From assembly GCF_017592475.1 (NCBI RefSeq), contig NZ_JAGFNP010000006.1, forward strand, positions 6,995 through 70,994: a stretch of DNA of 64,000 nucleotides. Direction: 5' to 3'. This DNA comes from Glycomyces niveus. Its GTDB lineage: Bacteria > Actinomycetota > Actinomycetes > Mycobacteriales > Micromonosporaceae. This document shows positions 60,996-64,000 of the stretch, in pieces. Under the pieces are notes generated by a model. It was not told where the DNA came from. It did no database searches and saw only the letters and a program-made list of their open reading frames with translations. Position 1 is the first letter of the stretch; every line of letters begins with the position of its first letter. The position numbers were made by a program, and so were the translations under genes.

Positions 60996-61193
60996 GCGGC
61001 AGCAGAGGGCGCGCAGATGCACTCGTTGCCCAGGCCGTGGTGCCGCAACTCACCAGAGACCCGGGGCCTTGAACCGCTTCCCCGGCACGGCCGCTCCTCC
61101 TCAGCCCGCGAGCAAACTGAGAAAAACATTGACCATTGTCACATTAAGTGAACAACACACTGCGACGCACACGAGGGCCTTGAAAAGCAAGAA

Positions 61194-61220
61194 GAGGGAC
61201 CATCTCTGCGATGATCCCTC
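61194..61220 (+). repeat. Hairpin of repeat element copy 4
   Basis: The arms GAGGGACCATC and GATGATCCCTC pair with one mismatch around a TCTGC loop, 19 bp before the GTGGACCTGG core of copy 4. The stem sequence differs from copies 2 and 3 but the architecture is the same. Confidence 0.65.
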
Positions 61221-61239
61221 ATGTTCACTATGTCCGTTT

Positions 61240-61854
61240 GTGGACCTGGCAACGGCCTACTTGAACCCATCACCCCAGGCCAACACCCACGCAAACCAGC
61301 TCCCTGACCTGTTCAAGCGCCCCACCAGGAATCCTGACCCCTGCCCCACGACCGAACCCCGGTCATCCAACGGAAGACCCTGGTCCCTGGACCGCCGCCT
61401 CACCAGCGCAGACCGCGCGGCGATCGTGCGCGAGTACCAGGAAGGCGAACTCCAGAAGACGCTCGCAACGAAGTACGGCATCAGCCTTTCCAGCGTCAAA
61501 CGCCTCGCCAGGGAAGCTAGAAAAGCGACCGGACTCGCGCCCGTCTTAGGACAGCTGAGGGATCACGCAGCGCGAGCTTGCTTCCATGGTCTAGCTGTTG
61601 GTGAGCGCCGGTCCAGTTTCGGGCACGATCGACCTTCAACGACCGCCGAGCAATGCTCGCGGAATGCTGTTTCGGCAACTTCTTGCGAGCCGTACCAGTA
61701 TGTCCAGTCGTCTTCAAGCTCTCCGGACGAGAGCCATAGGTCCAACCAAAGCATCGAATCGCAGCAGCGAGATGATCCATCCTCGAAGTACCTCATGAAC
61801 CACCACAACACGTTCGAGAGACTGTCGACGAACCCGGCGCTTCCCGCAAGGTAG
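61240..61854 (+). CDS. Repeat element copy 4: small HTH protein
   Basis: The frame starts VDLATAYLNPSPQ, passes HANQLPDLFKRPTRNPDPCP and reaches an intact HTH (LTSADRAAIVREYQEGELQK, then LATKYGISLSSVKRLARE). It ends its similarity to copy 2 near residue 95. The remaining ~110 residues are antisense to the gene at 61563-62108 and probably not meaningful. No ribosome binding site is visible. Like copy 2, it may be an orphan DNA-binding segment. Confidence 0.4.
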   Translation: MDLATAYLNPSPQANTHANQLPDLFKRPTRNPDPCPTTEPRSSNGRPWSLDRRLTSADRAAIVREYQEGELQKTLATKYGISLSSVKRLAREARKATGLAPVLGQLRDHAARACFHGLAVGERRSSFGHDRPSTTAEQCSRNAVSATSCEPYQYVQSSSSSPDESHRSNQSIESQQRDDPSSKYLMNHHNTFERLSTNPALPAR

Positions 61855-62108
61855 CTGGCCGAAGTCTCTTTCACTCGCTGGTCCACCACGGCCTCACGGG
61901 TTGGAAGAGAGATCCCGAGTTGTTCGGCCACGACAGGAATCAGATCACGGATGTCGCGTGTCTGGCTGCGGTCCAGCCCAGCGAGCTCAGCCAGTGCAGG
62001 GGTATCGAGGCCGCGCGCGAGGGCATGCGCCGCCTCCATCGGCACATCGACACCACCATCGAAGTCGTAGACGAAGTCCTCGAAGACACGAACCAACCGC
62101 TGCATCAC
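61563..62108 (-). CDS. Hypothetical protein, orphan
   Basis: I do not recognise this 181-aa protein. It is acidic in the first two thirds and helical in appearance (LARGLDTPALAELAGLDRSQ, RDIRDLIPVVAEQL). The later part is Trp/Tyr-rich (LWWFMRYFEDGSS, EDDWTYWYGSQEVAE). There is no signal peptide or membrane helix. Size, acidity and neighbourhood are reminiscent of immunity proteins, but there is no direct support. GTG 62108 or ATG 62105 may be the start. Confidence 0.6.
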   Translation of the reverse strand: MMQRLVRVFEDFVYDFDGGVDVPMEAAHALARGLDTPALAELAGLDRSQTRDIRDLIPVVAEQLGISLPTREAVVDQRVKETSASYLAGSAGFVDSLSNVLWWFMRYFEDGSSRCCDSMLWLDLWLSSGELEDDWTYWYGSQEVAETAFREHCSAVVEGRSCPKLDRRSPTARPWKQARAA

Positions 62109-62181
62109 CTAAGCATGCCGAAGCAGGCGCAGGGCTGCCAACGCGGATCCGGCGAGCCCAGGCATCCTCGATGGCCCGGAC

Positions 62182-62913
62182 TCAAACCGTCGCGATTGAG
62201 GCGTCTCCCGGCAGCGGCAACCAGACCGTTTCGAGGAACTCGTCTTCCTCGATCATCTTCAGCAGAGCTGGAGGGCCATAGACCTTCGTTCCCGACAAGT
62301 CCCAGTCCGTGTACACCAGCCAGGATTGGTCAGCAGGCCAGATATTGGCGGGGCTGTGGTAGGGGTCAAGCTGCTCGAGAATCTCCAGATCTCGCAACCG
62401 CCCCTGAAGCACGCGCAAGCCCGCCTGAGTGTCTTGAAGGAAGGCCGGATGAGCGAATGCGGCCACATCGGGCCCTGAGAAGCGCCGCAGAATGGCAGCG
62501 AGCCTGGCGAAACTTTCACGGTCCAGGCTGCCCCACTCCGCCCACCTGATCCTCTCCCACAGCCCATCGCCCTGCCTGACGGAAGGGAAGGCGCGAAACG
62601 GCGGCACGCGATACTGCGGCTCGACGTGCTGCGCCACCACCGGGTCTCCAGTCCGCTCGGCCAACTCCCGCCAACGCAGCCGTTGCCACCCCTGCCCTGG
62701 ATCAGCAGGCCACCCCGGCTCGTCGTCGACCTCATCCTCGTTGCCTGCGCTTCGGTGAAGGGCCTCGTTCTCGCCGGCCTCGACCTCGTACGTGGCATGC
62801 AGAATCCAAAGCCCTGCAGGATAAGGCGGAGGCCCGAACCCAGAAACTTGCTCCCCGCAGACATCGATCAGCCAACCGAGTTCCTGCACATCAACTTCCG
62901 ACCACCGATCCAC
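62182..62913 (-). CDS. Hypothetical acidic protein, possible immunity-type
   Basis: This protein of about 243 aa is acidic and Trp-rich, with no signal peptide or membrane helix. The C-terminal block NIWPADQSWLVYTDWDLSGT plus KVYGPPALLKMIEEDEFLE resembles a motif I associate with orphan immunity-like proteins of actinomycetes; this is a weak recollection. The start is GTG 62913 or TTG 62916. It lies upstream of the gene at 61563-62108 on the same strand (73-bp gap). Confidence 0.6.
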   Translation of the reverse strand: MDRWSEVDVQELGWLIDVCGEQVSGFGPPPYPAGLWILHATYEVEAGENEALHRSAGNEDEVDDEPGWPADPGQGWQRLRWRELAERTGDPVVAQHVEPQYRVPPFRAFPSVRQGDGLWERIRWAEWGSLDRESFARLAAILRRFSGPDVAAFAHPAFLQDTQAGLRVLQGRLRDLEILEQLDPYHSPANIWPADQSWLVYTDWDLSGTKVYGPPALLKMIEEDEFLETVWLPLPGDASIATV

Positions 62914-63000
62914 CAAGGCAGCCTAACGAGAACGCGCCGCGCACTCAGTCGCTGAGGCCGATGCCAAAATGCTGACGCGCTCCTCGGTGCAGCCCGTTGA

Positions 63001-63489
63001 TCATGTGCTGGATGTCGTTGCGTTTCCTTCACGCAACCACCGGCGGACCTCCGGTTCGATCAGGATCAAGACCTCGATGATGACGAAGACCGGGCAGCCG
63101 CCCGCCAATGCGAGTGCGCCGAGGGAGTCGCCACCACTGTTGACGAGGAGTACGAGCGAGCCGACGAGATGAATGCCGATGACCACACTGCAAGCTCGAA
63201 TCATGACCCACGCTCGTTTCGGCCCCTGCCGGAGCCGAATCGCGGTGAGGACGAGCAGCGGCGAGCCGACGCCGATTGTGGCCGCGACGACGAAGCCGAT
63301 AACAATCTGGGCCGCGCCCGAGGGTTCGGTGGACATCATCGTGGCCAGCTGCGGAACGATCCAGATCAGGTAGCCGGTGACCGGCAGGTAGTACAGGGCG
63401 TGCAGGACCAGCACGACCTGCAGCATGCGGATCCACTTCCTAGGCGGCACGGTCAGTGCCGCGTCGCTGCCAGGCTCAGGACGGGTCAT
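63001..63489 (-). CDS. Four-helix membrane protein, unknown function
   Basis: This 162-aa protein has four hydrophobic helices (MLQVVLVLHALYYLPVTGYL, IVIGFVVAATIGVGSPLLVL, VVIGIHLVGSLVLLV, ALAGGCPVFVIIEVLILI) between short charged ends. Its start overlaps the stop of the upstream hydrolase gene by 14 bp, so the two are coupled. I do not recognise a family. Confidence 0.75.
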   Translation of the reverse strand: MTRPEPGSDAALTVPPRKWIRMLQVVLVLHALYYLPVTGYLIWIVPQLATMMSTEPSGAAQIVIGFVVAATIGVGSPLLVLTAIRLRQGPKRAWVMIRACSVVIGIHLVGSLVLLVNSGGDSLGALALAGGCPVFVIIEVLILIEPEVRRWLREGNATTSST

Positions 63490-64000
63490 ATCGCGTCGCC
63501 TGTTCTCCTTGGTCGGTGATGATCAACCCGAGATTGTCCAGGCTGTCGGAGTCGGTGAAGTACTGCATGTGGTTGCCGTCGCCGCCATCGACTCGCTGCG
63601 GAAACAGCTCGGAGTCTGTCGTATCGGCGCCGAGGACGACGTCGTCGGCGGCGTTGATCGGGTCGTTGTCGCTCATGGAGACGTAGACGTCTTCTCCTCC
63701 GACATTGAAGTCGGCCGCGCTGTCGACCTCGTTTCCGGGTCCGGGGGAACCGATGAGCACGACTTGGTCGGCGTCGGAGGTGTCGCCGGTCTGGTCGGCG
63801 TAGCCGGTGACAGTGGATCCGTAGCTGTGCCCGATCTGGGTGATGTTGGCATCGCTGGCCTGGTTGGTGGCGCTGATGCCGGTGGTGAACTGGTCGAGCC
63901 TTTCGCCGCCCTCTTCTGCGTATTCCTGCGAGTACCCTTCGGCGAACGACCCGGGTGCGTCGTAGCCAAGCCACATGACGGTGACGTTGTTGGCCGCGGG
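63476..64000 (-). CDS. Alpha/beta hydrolase of DUF1023 type, C-terminal part, cut by window end
   Basis: At least 174 residues are in the window. The frame is open to the right edge (ANNVTVMWLGYDAPGSFAEG at the upstream side). The nucleophile elbow is IGHSYGSTVTG, followed by VVLIGSPGPG and a C-terminal His in DGGDGNHMQYF. DUF1023 hydrolases of actinobacteria often carry helical N-terminal domains of the type exported by type VII systems; whether this one does is outside the window. It is translationally coupled to a small membrane protein. Confidence 0.82.
   Translation of the reverse strand, partial: PAANNVTVMWLGYDAPGSFAEGYSQEYAEEGGERLDQFTTGISATNQASDANITQIGHSYGSTVTGYADQTGDTSDADQVVLIGSPGPGNEVDSAADFNVGGEDVYVSMSDNDPINAADDVVLGADTTDSELFPQRVDGGDGNHMQYFTDSDSLDNLGLIITDQGEQATRYDPS

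Noticed and set aside
53968..61530. tRNA genes on the minus strand at the four repeat cores
   Set aside because: The T-loop-like GGTTCAAGT and 3' CCA are present but the T stem and acceptor stem do not pair and no anticodon arm can be drawn; the sequence is shared because it encodes VELATAYLNP.

Overview
The window comes from a high-GC actinomycete. The evidence is pervasive GC3-rich coding, frequent GTG and TTG starts, leaderless genes with TAnnnT boxes, a complete type VII (ESX) secretion locus, a conservon-type signalling pair, a GTP-dependent PEP carboxykinase, and an EhuBCDA compatible-solute importer. The gene mix suggests Glycomycetaceae or Micromonosporaceae relatives; that placement is inference. 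No rRNA, tRNA, CRISPR array or integrase was recognised.

Region 1 (0-19 kb) is a type VII secretion locus. It holds EccE and an associated Pro/Gln-rich protein, mycosin 1, two WXG100 proteins, a 205-aa companion with a 417-aa WXG/PPE-like substrate, mycosin 2, a membrane protein, a fused EccCa-Cb ATPase, EccD, EccB and a Pro/Gln-rich single-pass protein. The genes lie in several divergent blocks. Together they encode the inner-membrane channel (EccB/C/D/E), the motor (EccC), two membrane-anchored proteases and the exported helical-hairpin substrates.

Region 2 (19-36 kb) looks like ordinary chromosome. It contains a secreted SGNH hydrolase, a GntR/FCD regulator divergent from ehuBCDA, KtrAB-type potassium uptake, a NIT-type sensor kinase with a roadblock protein (a two-gene partial conservon), ctaD, nicotinamidase, an ECF sigma factor with a Glu/Pro-rich membrane protein, uppS and pckG.

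Region 3 (36.5-42 kb) is a tight cassette of four genes. In transcription order they encode an 88-aa Ala-rich helical hairpin without WXG, a 257-aa helical protein, a 970-aa FtsK/SpoIIIE ATPase and a coiled-coil membrane protein. Its layout parallels a minimal Esx substrate-plus-motor export system and is the best candidate here for an undescribed system.

Region 4 (42-54 kb) holds PhoH2, tandem lytic-transglycosylase-like exoproteins preceded by a 19-bp palindrome that overlaps a ribosome binding site, a DUF998 membrane protein whose frame runs antisense into one of them, a YyaL-type thioredoxin-domain protein, a heterodimeric ABC exporter with complementary degenerate ATP sites, an alpha/beta hydrolase, an AraC regulator and a toroid-like protein.

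Region 5 (53.9-64 kb) is accessory and decayed. It has four same-strand copies of a hairpin-plus-HTH element, an NmrA-like remnant and an MFS remnant. Between them lie a secreted GH62 arabinofuranosidase, an ECF41 module (SigJ-like factor, DoxX-like protein, carboxymuconolactone decarboxylase), an AAA/DUF4143 ATPase preceded by three 23-bp-period repeats, orphan hypothetical genes, and an alpha/beta hydrolase cut by the window end.
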